A model generated the notes under the pieces. The model did no database searches and was not told the DNA's origin. It worked only from the letters and a program-made list of their open reading frames with translations. The translations under genes were made by a program, and so were the position numbers. A stretch of 7,312 bases of DNA from Thermoflexibacter sp. (GTDB lineage: Bacteria; Bacteroidota; Bacteroidia; Cytophagales; Thermoflexibacteraceae), in assembly GCA_025455345.1 (NCBI GenBank), contig JALOMS010000235.1:1-7312 (forward strand), read 5' to 3'. Below, one piece after another: positions 1 through 6,996 of the stretch (positions are counted from its first letter, which is position 1; each line of letters begins with the position of its first letter).

Positions 1-1
1 A

Positions 2-334
2 AATGGGCAATCGCTTTCACCCATAGAAGAAAATATGCAAGGTTTTAAAAGCCCATTACTTGGCATTGTCTTCGAATTGGAAAATGGAGAGTTAAAAATT
101 TATCGCCCAGATGGTTATCCATTCCTTACCTATTTAGAGCAAGGTAAGCACGCTCTTAGCCAATACCAAAAAAGAATAGCAGAAGAACAGGCAAAAGAGG
201 AAGTTCTGAAACTATTGGAAGAAGAACGAAAAGCGAAAGAAGAAGAACGCAGAGCAAAAGAGGAAGAAAAGAAAGCAAAAGAAGACGCATTGGCAGAGTT
301 AGAAAAATTGAGGGCTTTGCTAAATAAGAAATAG
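2..334 (+). CDS. C-terminal fragment of a probable Uma2 (DUF820)-family protein with a coiled-coil tail
   Basis: The reading frame is open to the left edge, so this is the last 110 codons of a longer gene; the ATG at 35 is probably internal, because the in-frame codons before it (NGQSLSPIEEN) read as ordinary protein. The visible part has a short beta-rich segment (SPLLGIVFELENGELKIYRP followed by DGYPFLTYLEQ), then a highly charged Glu/Lys/Arg helix to the stop. This arrangement, a beta-rich end with 'DG.P.LT..E' leading into a Lys/Glu coiled coil, resembles the C-terminus of one subgroup of Uma2-family proteins. These are predicted PD-(D/E)XK nuclease-fold proteins, common in multiple copies in cyanobacteria and some Bacteroidota and mostly of unknown role. 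The catalytic core would lie outside the window, so neither family nor activity can be confirmed. A terminator-like hairpin follows 20 bases after the stop, suggesting this is the last gene of its transcript. Confidence 0.6.
   Translation, partial: NGQSLSPIEENMQGFKSPLLGIVFELENGELKIYRPDGYPFLTYLEQGKHALSQYQKRIAEEQAKEEVLKLLEEERKAKEEERRAKEEEKKAKEDALAELEKLRALLNKK
218..280 (+). repeat. Three tandem 21-bp units encoding Glu/Lys/Arg heptads
   Basis: Three consecutive heptads EEERKAK, EEERRAK and EEEKKAK are encoded by 21-base units that are similar but not identical. Looser copies flank them (AEEQAKEE before, EDALAELEKL after). The protein segment would form a long charged helix or coiled coil. The DNA is purine-rich on the plus strand, and the unit number could change by recombination without shifting the frame. 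Confidence 0.8.
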
Positions 335-354
335 AGGTTTTTTCGGAAAAATAA

Positions 355-400
355 AGGCATCATTATTCAACTTTGTAACAATGATGCCTCTCTTTTATTT
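355..400 (+). terminator. Intrinsic terminator after the Uma2-like gene
   Basis: A perfect 10-bp inverted repeat (AGGCATCATT at 355-364 pairs with AATGATGCCT at 380-389) encloses a 15-base loop and is followed by a T-rich tract (CTCTTTTATTTATTTT). It begins 20 bases after the stop codon of the leftmost gene. The stem is only 40 percent GC, but that is usual in such an AT-rich genome. No minus-strand gene ends here, so it most likely serves the plus-strand gene. Confidence 0.75.
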
Positions 401-482
401 ATTTTACTTTAAAACACCTCTTTATATATTATCAAATGCAAAATAAAAGTTCTACAATTAATACTACATTTGATTATTACTA

Positions 483-508
483 ATTCCAGATTTATAGATT
501 CCAGATTT
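483..508. repeat. 11-bp direct repeat ATTCCAGATTT, two copies at 15-bp spacing
   Basis: ATTCCAGATTT occurs at 483-493 and again at 498-508, a period of 15 bases. It lies about 230 bases before the sensor start codon. It could be a paired protein-binding site or a chance or slippage duplication in AT-rich DNA. Nothing else in the window helps to decide. Confidence 0.4.
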
Positions 509-705
509 CAATTTTTTTGTATTTATCAATGAAAATTTTGCGTTTTTTAAACAATTTTTTGTTTTATCCTAAGATTTACACGATTTTTGATAAATGTGAT
601 AATAAAAAAATTGTAATTTTAGCCAATAATAATGCTATACTCCCTCAAATTTACTCCACCATCTGTTTTTAAATATTTCTTTTAATATTTTTATATTCCA
701 ATTAT

Positions 706-713
706 TATATTTG
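706..713 (+). promoter_or_regulatory. Possible -7 promoter element for the propeller sensor
   Basis: TATATTTG matches the Bacteroidota -7 consensus TAnnTTTG exactly. It would put transcription start around 718 and leave a leader of roughly 20 bases before the ATG at 741. No TTTG or TTG lies at the expected distance of about 19-21 bases upstream, where the sequence is all A and T, so the call is weak. If real, it excludes the TTG at 711 as the start codon, since that codon overlaps the element. Confidence 0.3.
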
Positions 714-740
714 GGAAGTTTCTACCTTAACAAAAAAAAG

Positions 741-3700
741 ATGTTTACCATCTCGTATTCCTGTTTTTGGCGTATTTTAAAGTATCACTTATTTATTCCG
801 CTTATTTTCTTACTTAGGCGGGGGCTTTATTGTACTGTATTACTTTTACATCTTGGCGGGTATGCTCATTTTGCCCAAGCACAGGCTTTGGAGCCGCATA
901 AAGCTCTTACCCAATATCTTATTCATAAATGGACCACTGAAAATGGCTTGCCTTCCAACACACTGAATAAGATTACTCAAACTAAGGACGGTTATTTGTG
1001 GATTGCGGGTTATAATGGTTTAGTGCGTTTTGATGGTACATATTTTACTGTTTATAATAGGAAAAATACATCTGCCTTTTTAACTAATTCTATATCAGAT
1101 TTGTACGAATCTACTGATGGTAAGTTATGGATAGGAACAGCAGGCGGCGGTTTGGTCATCCATGAGAAGGATAGTTTTCGTATTTTGCAGACTAAAACCA
1201 CCTTCAACTATCCAATAGAAAAGATTTTTAGAGACCACACCAATCGTCTTTGGGTAGGTACTCGCAGTGAGGGCGTTTTCTCCTTTGAGGGTGGTGATTT
1301 TAAGACATATAGCACCATAGACCCGCTTAGAGATGTTTCTGTCAAAACTATTACCCAAGATAGTCATCATACCATTTGGTTTGGTACGGAAGGGAAAGGC
1401 ATTGTACGAATGAATGATGATGTTTTTGATAATTTTACTACCAAGGAGGGTTTAGCTGACGATGTTATCAACTATTTGATTGTAGATAGAAAAAACACGC
1501 TTTGGGTGGGTACAAATCGCGGATTATCTTGGTTTGATGGCACTAAGTTTTTCTCTATTCCTGAACTTAATGAAATTACTATTAACAAGATTCTGATAGA
1601 TAAGTATGATTGCTTATGGTTAGGGACTACCAAAGGGTTATATAGACTAAAACCCACAGAATCAAATACATGGGAGATAGAATCTTTGTCAGAGCAAGAT
1701 GGACTTCCTTACAAAGAGATTACAGACCTTATTTTCGACAAAGAAGGAAACTTGTGGGTAGCAACGTATCGGGGGGGGCTGTGCCGTTTGCAAGATGGCA
1801 AATTTACCAATTATACAGCAAGAGATGGGCTTGACTCTCACCCAGTGAGTAGTGTTTGCGAATACAAAGAAGGGCAATTTTTAGTAGGAACAGATGTAGG
1901 TATTGTGCATTTGATTACTGGAAGTAAAATAGCCGATTTCCCTATCAAAACGCCTCTTGCCTCTGAGCGAATCAGACATTTATATAAGGATAAAAGTAAT
2001 AATATTTGGATTAGTACCTATGTGGGTTTGCTGAAAATCAATGCACAAGGACAGGAAACTTTTTATACAGAGGAAAACTTACTACCTGATAATCAGGTAC
2101 GTTTAGTTTATGAAGACAGTAAAAGCAATATCTGGATAGGTATGAAGTCGGGCGGGTTGCTCAAGATACCTCTTTCAGGCGAAAAGAAGGTATATAACAA
2201 ACTCAATATTCTGCGCTCTAACTTCATCATGTCTATCTCTGAAGACCATAAAGGTAATATTGTCATAGGCACGAATGAGTCTGGCGTGATGATTATTTCC
2301 CCTGACGAAAAGATGCGCTTAGTCAGCACTAAAAACGGCTTAGTAAGTAATACTGTTTTTAATATTTATATAGACAGTGATAATCGCTATTGGGTAATGA
2401 CAGGCGGCGGGTTGAGCTTAATTATAGGAGAAAAAGTGTATTCCTTTACTACCAAAGAAGGCTTCCCCGAGGACTCTCCAATAGATATGTTAGAAGATGA
2501 TGAAGGCACATTTTGGCTTCCTACCTACAAGGGTATTCTCAAGATTAAAAAGCAGAACTTATTAGATTTTATTAATAAAAAGACTAAAACTTTTGACTAT
2601 GAATACTATGGGAAATATGATGGAATGAATAATGAAGAATGTACAGGAACAGCCAAATCACTTAAATCTACCGATGGACGCTTGTGGTTTCCTACTTTGG
2701 GGGGGCTGGCAATGCTTGACCCTTTGAAAGTCAAAATGAACCCCTTGCCTCCTCCTGTGGATATTTTTAAGGTGATGATTGACAATAATGAAGAAATCTC
2801 GCCTCGCTTCCCCATCACGCTTATGCCTAACCAACAGCGTATTACTTTCCAATATACGGCTTTAAGTTTTACTGCACCTGAAAAAATCCGATTCCGTTAC
2901 CGACTCAGAAATTATGACAAAGATTGGATAGAAGCGGGCAATGAAAGACAAGCAGTTTATACCAGTCTGCCTGCTGGAAATTTTGTCTTTGAAGTCATTG
3001 CCGCTAATGAAGACGGAATATGGAATAAGACGGGCGACTCTATCCCTCTGACCGTGAAACCTCAATTTTACCAAACTAATAGTTTTTATTTTGTAGCAGG
3101 ATTGTTTATTATCTTAGCTACGGCAAGTTTGTACGTTTGGCGCATCAATGTCATCAAAGCTCGTAGCCAAGAGTTAGAAGATTTGGTTACGCAAAGAACC
3201 ATGGAACTCAATGCCCAAAAGGAGGAAATGGAGGCGCAGAACAAACACATAGAAGAACAAAGGCAAAAACTCCAAGAATCATACGAAGATATTAAAATAG
3301 TCAGCGAAATAGGGCAAAAAGTAACCGCGCTCCTAAACCTCAATGAGTTAGTAAGTACGCTTTATGTAAGCATCAATGAAATGATGCAAGCCGAAGGATT
3401 TGGAATTGGGGTGTATAATCCACGAATGCAAAGAATAGAATTTAAGAATTATATAGAAAATAATAGAAGCTCTGAACATTTCTTTGAAATGTCAGAAAAA
3501 AACTTCCTCTCTGTGCAGTGTTTGGATAGACGCGAACCAATAGTTATCAATGATTTGTTCAAACAGTACCAAAGCTATATCACAGAGCCTAAAATCAGAG
3601 GAGAAAAATTTCCCCAATCAGTCATATACTTACCTTTATTGTTTGAAAATAAGCCTTTGGGTGTTATTACTGTACAAAGTTTTGATAGAGATGCTTATAA

Positions 3701-4574
3701 TGACCATCATTTGACACTTTTACAAACTTTGGCATCTTATATCTCCATTGCCTTAGAAAATACCAATGCGTATAAAATCATCCAAGAGAAAAATGAAAAT
3801 ATTACAGATAGTATCCGTTATGGATTGACTATCCAACAGGCGGCTCTCCCTTCCAATGAAAAAATTAATGAAGCCTTACACGAATATTTCACTTTCTTCA
3901 AACCCAGAGATATTGTTTCTGGAGATTTTTATTGGTTCAATCAGGTAGAAGACCGTATTTATCTGGCAGTGGTAGATTGTACGGGGCATGGCGTACCTGG
4001 CGCATTTATGAGTATGTTGGGTATTACTTTCCTAAACGAGATTGTCAATGTTCAGAAAATCTACTCTCCCGCCAAGATATTAGAACTCTTGCACATCAAT
4101 ATTCGCATGGCTCTCAATCAAGAGGAAGCCAAAAATACTGACGGCATGGACATTGCGCTTTGCCTCTTCGAGCCTGCTACTCATTTCATAGAACAACAGA
4201 AAGAATACGAAACTATGATGACATTTGCAGGAGCAAAACTCCCTGTATATTATGTACATCATGGAGAATTTAATGAGGTCAGAGGTACGCTCAAGTCCGT
4301 AGGTGGTCGCCAAAAAGAAGAGTATCGCGAGTTTGCGGAGTTCAAAATCAAACTTTCAATGGGCGATAGCGTATATATCTATACTGATGGCTTAATAGAC
4401 CAAAACGACCCACAAGGCAATCGTTTTGGTAGCCAAAAAGTGAAAGACCTCATTCAACTGTTTCATAGTCTGCCTATGGCACAGCAAAAGGAAAAATTCA
4501 TGGAGGAATTTGAAAATTATAGACACAGTGTCATTCAGAGAGATGATGTTACTTTGATAGGATTAAGATTGTAA
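741..4574 (+). CDS. Membrane sensor phosphatase: 14-repeat propeller, Y_Y_Y, TM, GAF and SpoIIE/PP2C domains
   Basis: A 1277-residue sensor, numbered from the ATG at 741. That start is preferred over an in-frame TTG at 711; a short A-rich stretch precedes it. The N-terminus has two hydrophobic stretches around an RR pair and a likely signal-peptidase site after AQA (about 47). Residues about 60-665 hold 14 Reg_prop-type repeats of the form 'LW(I/V)GT..GL'. A Y_Y_Y domain follows (about 690-775), then one transmembrane helix (about 783-800), a coiled coil (about 803-852), a GAF domain (about 854-1012) and a SpoIIE/PP2C phosphatase to the C-terminus. The phosphatase motifs are intact: SGDFYW (Asp1062), VDCTGHG (Asp1079), DGMD (1134-1137), YTDG (Asp1216) and RDDVT (Asp1268/1269), so it should be active with divalent metal. 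No histidine-kinase or receiver motif is present. It probably senses a periplasmic ligand and dephosphorylates a cytoplasmic protein; ligand and target are unknown. Two long G runs interrupt the otherwise AT-rich gene. Confidence 0.92.
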   Translation: MFTISYSCFWRILKYHLFIPLIFLLRRGLYCTVLLLHLGGYAHFAQAQALEPHKALTQYLIHKWTTENGLPSNTLNKITQTKDGYLWIAGYNGLVRFDGTYFTVYNRKNTSAFLTNSISDLYESTDGKLWIGTAGGGLVIHEKDSFRILQTKTTFNYPIEKIFRDHTNRLWVGTRSEGVFSFEGGDFKTYSTIDPLRDVSVKTITQDSHHTIWFGTEGKGIVRMNDDVFDNFTTKEGLADDVINYLIVDRKNTLWVGTNRGLSWFDGTKFFSIPELNEITINKILIDKYDCLWLGTTKGLYRLKPTESNTWEIESLSEQDGLPYKEITDLIFDKEGNLWVATYRGGLCRLQDGKFTNYTARDGLDSHPVSSVCEYKEGQFLVGTDVGIVHLITGSKIADFPIKTPLASERIRHLYKDKSNNIWISTYVGLLKINAQGQETFYTEENLLPDNQVRLVYEDSKSNIWIGMKSGGLLKIPLSGEKKVYNKLNILRSNFIMSISEDHKGNIVIGTNESGVMIISPDEKMRLVSTKNGLVSNTVFNIYIDSDNRYWVMTGGGLSLIIGEKVYSFTTKEGFPEDSPIDMLEDDEGTFWLPTYKGILKIKKQNLLDFINKKTKTFDYEYYGKYDGMNNEECTGTAKSLKSTDGRLWFPTLGGLAMLDPLKVKMNPLPPPVDIFKVMIDNNEEISPRFPITLMPNQQRITFQYTALSFTAPEKIRFRYRLRNYDKDWIEAGNERQAVYTSLPAGNFVFEVIAANEDGIWNKTGDSIPLTVKPQFYQTNSFYFVAGLFIILATASLYVWRINVIKARSQELEDLVTQRTMELNAQKEEMEAQNKHIEEQRQKLQESYEDIKIVSEIGQKVTALLNLNELVSTLYVSINEMMQAEGFGIGVYNPRMQRIEFKNYIENNRSSEHFFEMSEKNFLSVQCLDRREPIVINDLFKQYQSYITEPKIRGEKFPQSVIYLPLLFENKPLGVITVQSFDRDAYNDHHLTLLQTLASYISIALENTNAYKIIQEKNENITDSIRYGLTIQQAALPSNEKINEALHEYFTFFKPRDIVSGDFYWFNQVEDRIYLAVVDCTGHGVPGAFMSMLGITFLNEIVNVQKIYSPAKILELLHINIRMALNQEEAKNTDGMDIALCLFEPATHFIEQQKEYETMMTFAGAKLPVYYVHHGEFNEVRGTLKSVGGRQKEEYREFAEFKIKLSMGDSVYIYTDGLIDQNDPQGNRFGSQKVKDLIQLFHSLPMAQQKEKFMEEFENYRHSVIQRDDVTLIGLRL
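1771..1778 (+). repeat. G8 homopolymer inside the sensor gene
   Basis: Eight consecutive G bases encode part of Arg-Gly-Gly (residues 344-346) in the seventh propeller repeat. Other Gly-Gly pairs in this gene use mixed codons such as GGCGGC or GGCGGG. A one-base slip here would shift the frame and remove the membrane and phosphatase parts. Confidence 0.85.
2699..2705 (+). repeat. G7 homopolymer inside the sensor gene
   Basis: Seven consecutive G bases encode the end of Leu plus Gly-Gly in the fourteenth (last) propeller repeat, the same structural position in the blade as the G8 run at 1771. A slip would truncate the protein before the transmembrane helix. Confidence 0.85.
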
Positions 4575-4605
4575 TGTTCAAAATATTTTAATTACTCTTT
4601 AGCTT

Positions 4606-4983
4606 ATGTTTATTCCACCCAAAAAATATCTCGACAAATTAGCAGAAGAAAAATCACAAGACCTTCCTAAAGGAAAGATTTTCTTAAAAAATAGCCATCT
4701 CCATATTTCTATGGAAATAGCCGATATGCTTTTTGATACAGCACATCATGTTTATATCTCTTACAAACCAGATGTGCAAAGATTGTTTATTGTACCTAAC
4801 ACAGACGAGGTCTTCCGCAAGCTACACGAGCCTTCTCAGCAAATGTTAAAAGATTTGCCACAAAATAATCACAAGAGCATTGCCTTACATGAAATATTGA
4901 TAGACAATGACTTATCTGATGAAAACCGAGATTTAGAGTATGAAATCCGAGAAAAAAAGCAGATGTTGGTCATTCAATTTTGA
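4606..4983 (+). CDS. Hypothetical protein, 125 residues, probably in an operon with the sensor phosphatase
   Basis: I do not recognise this family. The protein is soluble, with no signal peptide or membrane segment, and looks intact, with an alternating helix/strand pattern. It has a charged N-terminus (PKKYLDKLAEEKSQ), then 'KGKIFLKNSHLHISMEIADM', a predicted strand pair around VYISYKPD and RLFIVPN, a helical middle, and a C-terminus that ends in a strand (MLVIQF). The 'LKNSHLHIS' plus strand-pair layout faintly recalls AbrB/MraZ-like DNA-binding folds, but this is only an impression. No STAS motif or anti-sigma HATPase motif is visible. It begins 31 bases after the sensor stop, on the same strand, with no obvious terminator or promoter between, so co-transcription is likely. 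Its codon and base use match its neighbours. A role tied to the phosphatase is possible but rests on position alone. Confidence 0.8.
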   Translation: MFIPPKKYLDKLAEEKSQDLPKGKIFLKNSHLHISMEIADMLFDTAHHVYISYKPDVQRLFIVPNTDEVFRKLHEPSQQMLKDLPQNNHKSIALHEILIDNDLSDENRDLEYEIREKKQMLVIQF

Positions 4984-5031
4984 TAGAAATAGCTTTTCTA
5001 ATCCGTCAGTCAAGAAGAAAAATCACAGTTT

Positions 5032-6900
5032 CTAAACCAAATCTGCTAATTCTAACCATCTAAATGTCTTTTCCTCTATCTGTGTATCTAACTCTCCTAT
5101 TTGGTTGCTCCATTGGGCAAGCTCTAAGTGCGAGCCATTTCCCTCATTCAACTTGTCTATCAATTTTGCTTTTGCTTGCTCTAACTTGTGGATTTCTACC
5201 TCTAAGTTTTCATATTCTTTCTTTTCTTTGAAGGAGAGCTTGCGTTTTTGCTCATTATCACTGATTTGACTTTCTATTTTTTCGTTTTTGGGCTTTACGA
5301 TTTCTGTTTTATTGGCTTCTATTTCTTCTTGTTCTGTTCGATAATCAGAGTAATTTCCTGCAAAGTTTCGGATATAGCCCTCACCTTCGAAGACAAACAA
5401 ATGCTCTACTAACCTGTCCATGAAATACCTATCATGCGAAACGATAATCAGACATCCGCCAAAATTCATCAAAAAATCTTCTAAAATATTCAATGTTTGA
5501 ATATCTAAGTCATTGGTAGGCTCGTCTAAGATGAGAAAATTGGGGTTTCTAATCAAGATTTGTAGTAATTGTAGTCGTTTTTTCTCTCCTCCACTCAGTT
5601 TGCTTACCATGTCATATTGTACTTTAGGCGGGAAATTGAACAAACTAAGTAACTGAGAGGCAGTAATAGAATCTCCTGTACCTGTTTGGAGTACCTCTGC
5701 TATGTCTTTGACTATATCTATCACTCGTTTATTTTCTTCTATAAGTAGCTCTCTTTGGGTAAAATAGCCAAAAATAGTATTTTCTCCCTTGCCTATAGAA
5801 CCACTGTCAGGATTAAGTTTTTCGGTAAGTATGTCCAAAAAAGTAGTTTTCCCTACTCCATTTTTCCCAATGATACCTATTCTATCTCCTTTCTTGAAGG
5901 TATAAGAAAAATCTTTGATAATGGGTAAGTTATCATATTTTTTATTGAGGTTTTCTATCTCCAAAATCTTTTTCCCCATTCGGTTCATGCCTACATTGAT
6001 TTCGATGGGGGTATAATGATTGACTTTTGTAGATGCTTTTTCTTTCAGTTCTTCAAAAGCCTCTACTCGGTATTTTGCCTTTGTTCCTCTTGCTTTGGGC
6101 TGGCGACGAATCCAATCTAACTCTTTGGTCATCAAGTTTTTTGCCTTAGCTACTTCAGTAGTCATTTGTTCTATTCTTTCTGCTTTTTTCTCTAAAAAAT
6201 AGCTATAATTACCATTGTATTTGAAGATTTGTCCATTTTCTAATTCTAAGATGGTATTGGTAATATTATCCAAAAAATAACGGTCGTGGGTAACTAAGAG
6301 TAGGCTTTGTTTTTGGGTACTGAGCCAACGCTCCAGCCATTCAATTGCGTCAATATCAAGGTGATTGGTAGGTTCGTCAAGGATAAGCAAATCTGCGTCT
6401 TGTAATAATAATTTTGCCAAAGCCACTCTTTTTTTTTGCCCCCCAGAGAGTACACTAATGGGTATTTCTACTTCAGGAATCCCTAATTTGCCCAAGACTT
6501 GTGTGATTTTGCTTTCATAATCCCAAGCATTAAGGCTGTCCATGCGCTCCATCGCCCTTTGCAAGCGTTTATCGTCATGTATCTTAAGGGCAGTTTCGTA
6601 TTCTTTGATGGCTCGCACAGACTCATTTTCAGCAGTAAAAATACTCTGCCATATAGTAGCCTGCTCATCAAACACAGGTTGCTGTGCCAAATAGCCCACA
6701 CTGATACCCTTGCGAATAGAAACTACTCCTCCGTCAGTCGGGATAAGCCCCGCCAATACATTCATCAAGGTAGTCTTGCCTGAGCCATTAGTCCCTACTA
6801 AGGCAACTTTTTCTCCTTGGCTAATGCCAAATGAAATATTTTTGAATAACCAGCGTTCTGAAAATGATTTGGAAATATTATCCGCAGAAAGAATATTCAT
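5032..6900 (-). CDS. uup: ABC-F family ATPase, Uup-like
   Basis: A complete 622-residue protein with two ABC ATPase domains and no membrane segments, so it is an ABC-F protein and not a transporter. Domain 1 has Walker A GTNGSGKTT (36-44), signature LSGGQ (151-155), Walker B LLILDEP with Glu176, and His205. Domain 2 has Walker A GKNGVGKTT (345-353), LSGGE (435-439), Walker B FLILDEP with Glu460, and His489. The inter-domain linker carries RRQPKARGTKAKYR (265-278), typical of the Uup branch, and the C-terminus (about 555-615) is a charged coiled coil like the Uup C-terminal domain. ABC-F proteins bind ribosomes; Uup is linked to ribosome-related functions and to limiting precise transposon excision in Escherichia coli. 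The gene is convergent with the upstream pair, 48 bases apart. An A9 run on its sense strand follows the first signature motif. Another ABC-F subfamily is possible, but the coiled-coil tail and linker favour Uup. Confidence 0.93.
   Translation of the reverse strand: MNILSADNISKSFSERWLFKNISFGISQGEKVALVGTNGSGKTTLMNVLAGLIPTDGGVVSIRKGISVGYLAQQPVFDEQATIWQSIFTAENESVRAIKEYETALKIHDDKRLQRAMERMDSLNAWDYESKITQVLGKLGIPEVEIPISVLSGGQKKRVALAKLLLQDADLLILDEPTNHLDIDAIEWLERWLSTQKQSLLLVTHDRYFLDNITNTILELENGQIFKYNGNYSYFLEKKAERIEQMTTEVAKAKNLMTKELDWIRRQPKARGTKAKYRVEAFEELKEKASTKVNHYTPIEINVGMNRMGKKILEIENLNKKYDNLPIIKDFSYTFKKGDRIGIIGKNGVGKTTFLDILTEKLNPDSGSIGKGENTIFGYFTQRELLIEENKRVIDIVKDIAEVLQTGTGDSITASQLLSLFNFPPKVQYDMVSKLSGGEKKRLQLLQILIRNPNFLILDEPTNDLDIQTLNILEDFLMNFGGCLIIVSHDRYFMDRLVEHLFVFEGEGYIRNFAGNYSDYRTEQEEIEANKTEIVKPKNEKIESQISDNEQKRKLSFKEKKEYENLEVEIHKLEQAKAKLIDKLNEGNGSHLELAQWSNQIGELDTQIEEKTFRWLELADLV
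6429..6444 (-). repeat. Adjacent G6 and A9 runs in the Uup-like gene
   Basis: On the coding strand six G bases (plus-strand C6 at 6439-6444), one C, then nine A bases (plus-strand T9 at 6429-6437) encode Gly-Gly-Gln-Lys-Lys of the first ABC signature motif. The amino acids are constrained, but the choice of all-G glycine codons and AAA lysines makes an unusually long mononucleotide tract. Confidence 0.85.
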
Positions 6901-6917
6901 GTTGTGTATATTTTTTG

Positions 6918-6949
6918 CAAAGGTACATTGCTCCTACTCAAAATCAAAA
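6918..6949 (-). promoter_or_regulatory. Bacteroidota-type promoter of the Uup-like gene
   Basis: Read on the minus strand, TTTTG (plus 6945-6949) is followed after 19 bases by TACCTTTG (plus 6918-6925). This fits the Bacteroidota pattern of a TTTG box, a spacer of about 19 bases, and TAnnTTTG. Transcription would start near 6913, giving a leader of only about 12 bases before the ATG at 6900. The leader is A/T-rich with no purine-rich Shine-Dalgarno site, which is normal in this phylum. Confidence 0.7.
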
Positions 6950-6996
6950 CCTTGATGTATGCTTTCCTAAAAGTTCTTGCTCATTTTAGCTTTATT

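Larger units (their letters stand above)
335..740. other. AT-rich intergenic region between the Uma2-like gene and the propeller sensor
   Basis: This 406-base gap holds no credible coding frame. It contains the hairpin terminator near its left end, a two-copy 11-bp direct repeat at 483-508, and long A/T runs up to the sensor start. No tRNA-like or riboswitch-like structure was recognised. It presumably carries the promoter of the sensor gene, but no element in it matches the Bacteroidota promoter pattern at both boxes. The nearest is a -7-like TATATTTG at 706-713. Confidence 0.6.

Noticed and set aside
130..363. Minus-strand open frame of 77 codons opposite the leftmost gene
   Set aside because: It is the antisense of the Glu/Lys-rich coiled coil, giving a Ser/Phe-rich low-complexity product, and overlaps a better supported gene.
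584..621. Possible promoter TTTG ... TAATTTTA upstream of the sensor
   Set aside because: The spacing between the boxes is 24 bases, too long, and the last base of the -7 box does not match the consensus.
3932..4141. Second plus-strand frame inside the phosphatase domain
   Set aside because: It lies wholly within the well-supported SpoIIE domain, whose motifs are all in the other frame, and has no recognisable protein features.
4984..5000. Short inverted repeat TAGAAA/TTTCTA between the two convergent genes, possible bidirectional terminator
   Set aside because: The stem is only 6 bp, almost all A/T, and no clear T tract follows on either strand, so it could easily arise by chance.
5032..6900. 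Antibiotic-resistance type ABC-F protein
   Set aside because: The linker motif RRQPKARGTKAKYR and the long C-terminal coiled coil fit the Uup branch better than the known ribosome-protection resistance groups; nothing else nearby suggests resistance.
6499..6955. Plus-strand open frames opposite the 5' part of the Uup-like gene
   Set aside because: They are antisense to conserved ABC motifs, and the products have no family-like features.
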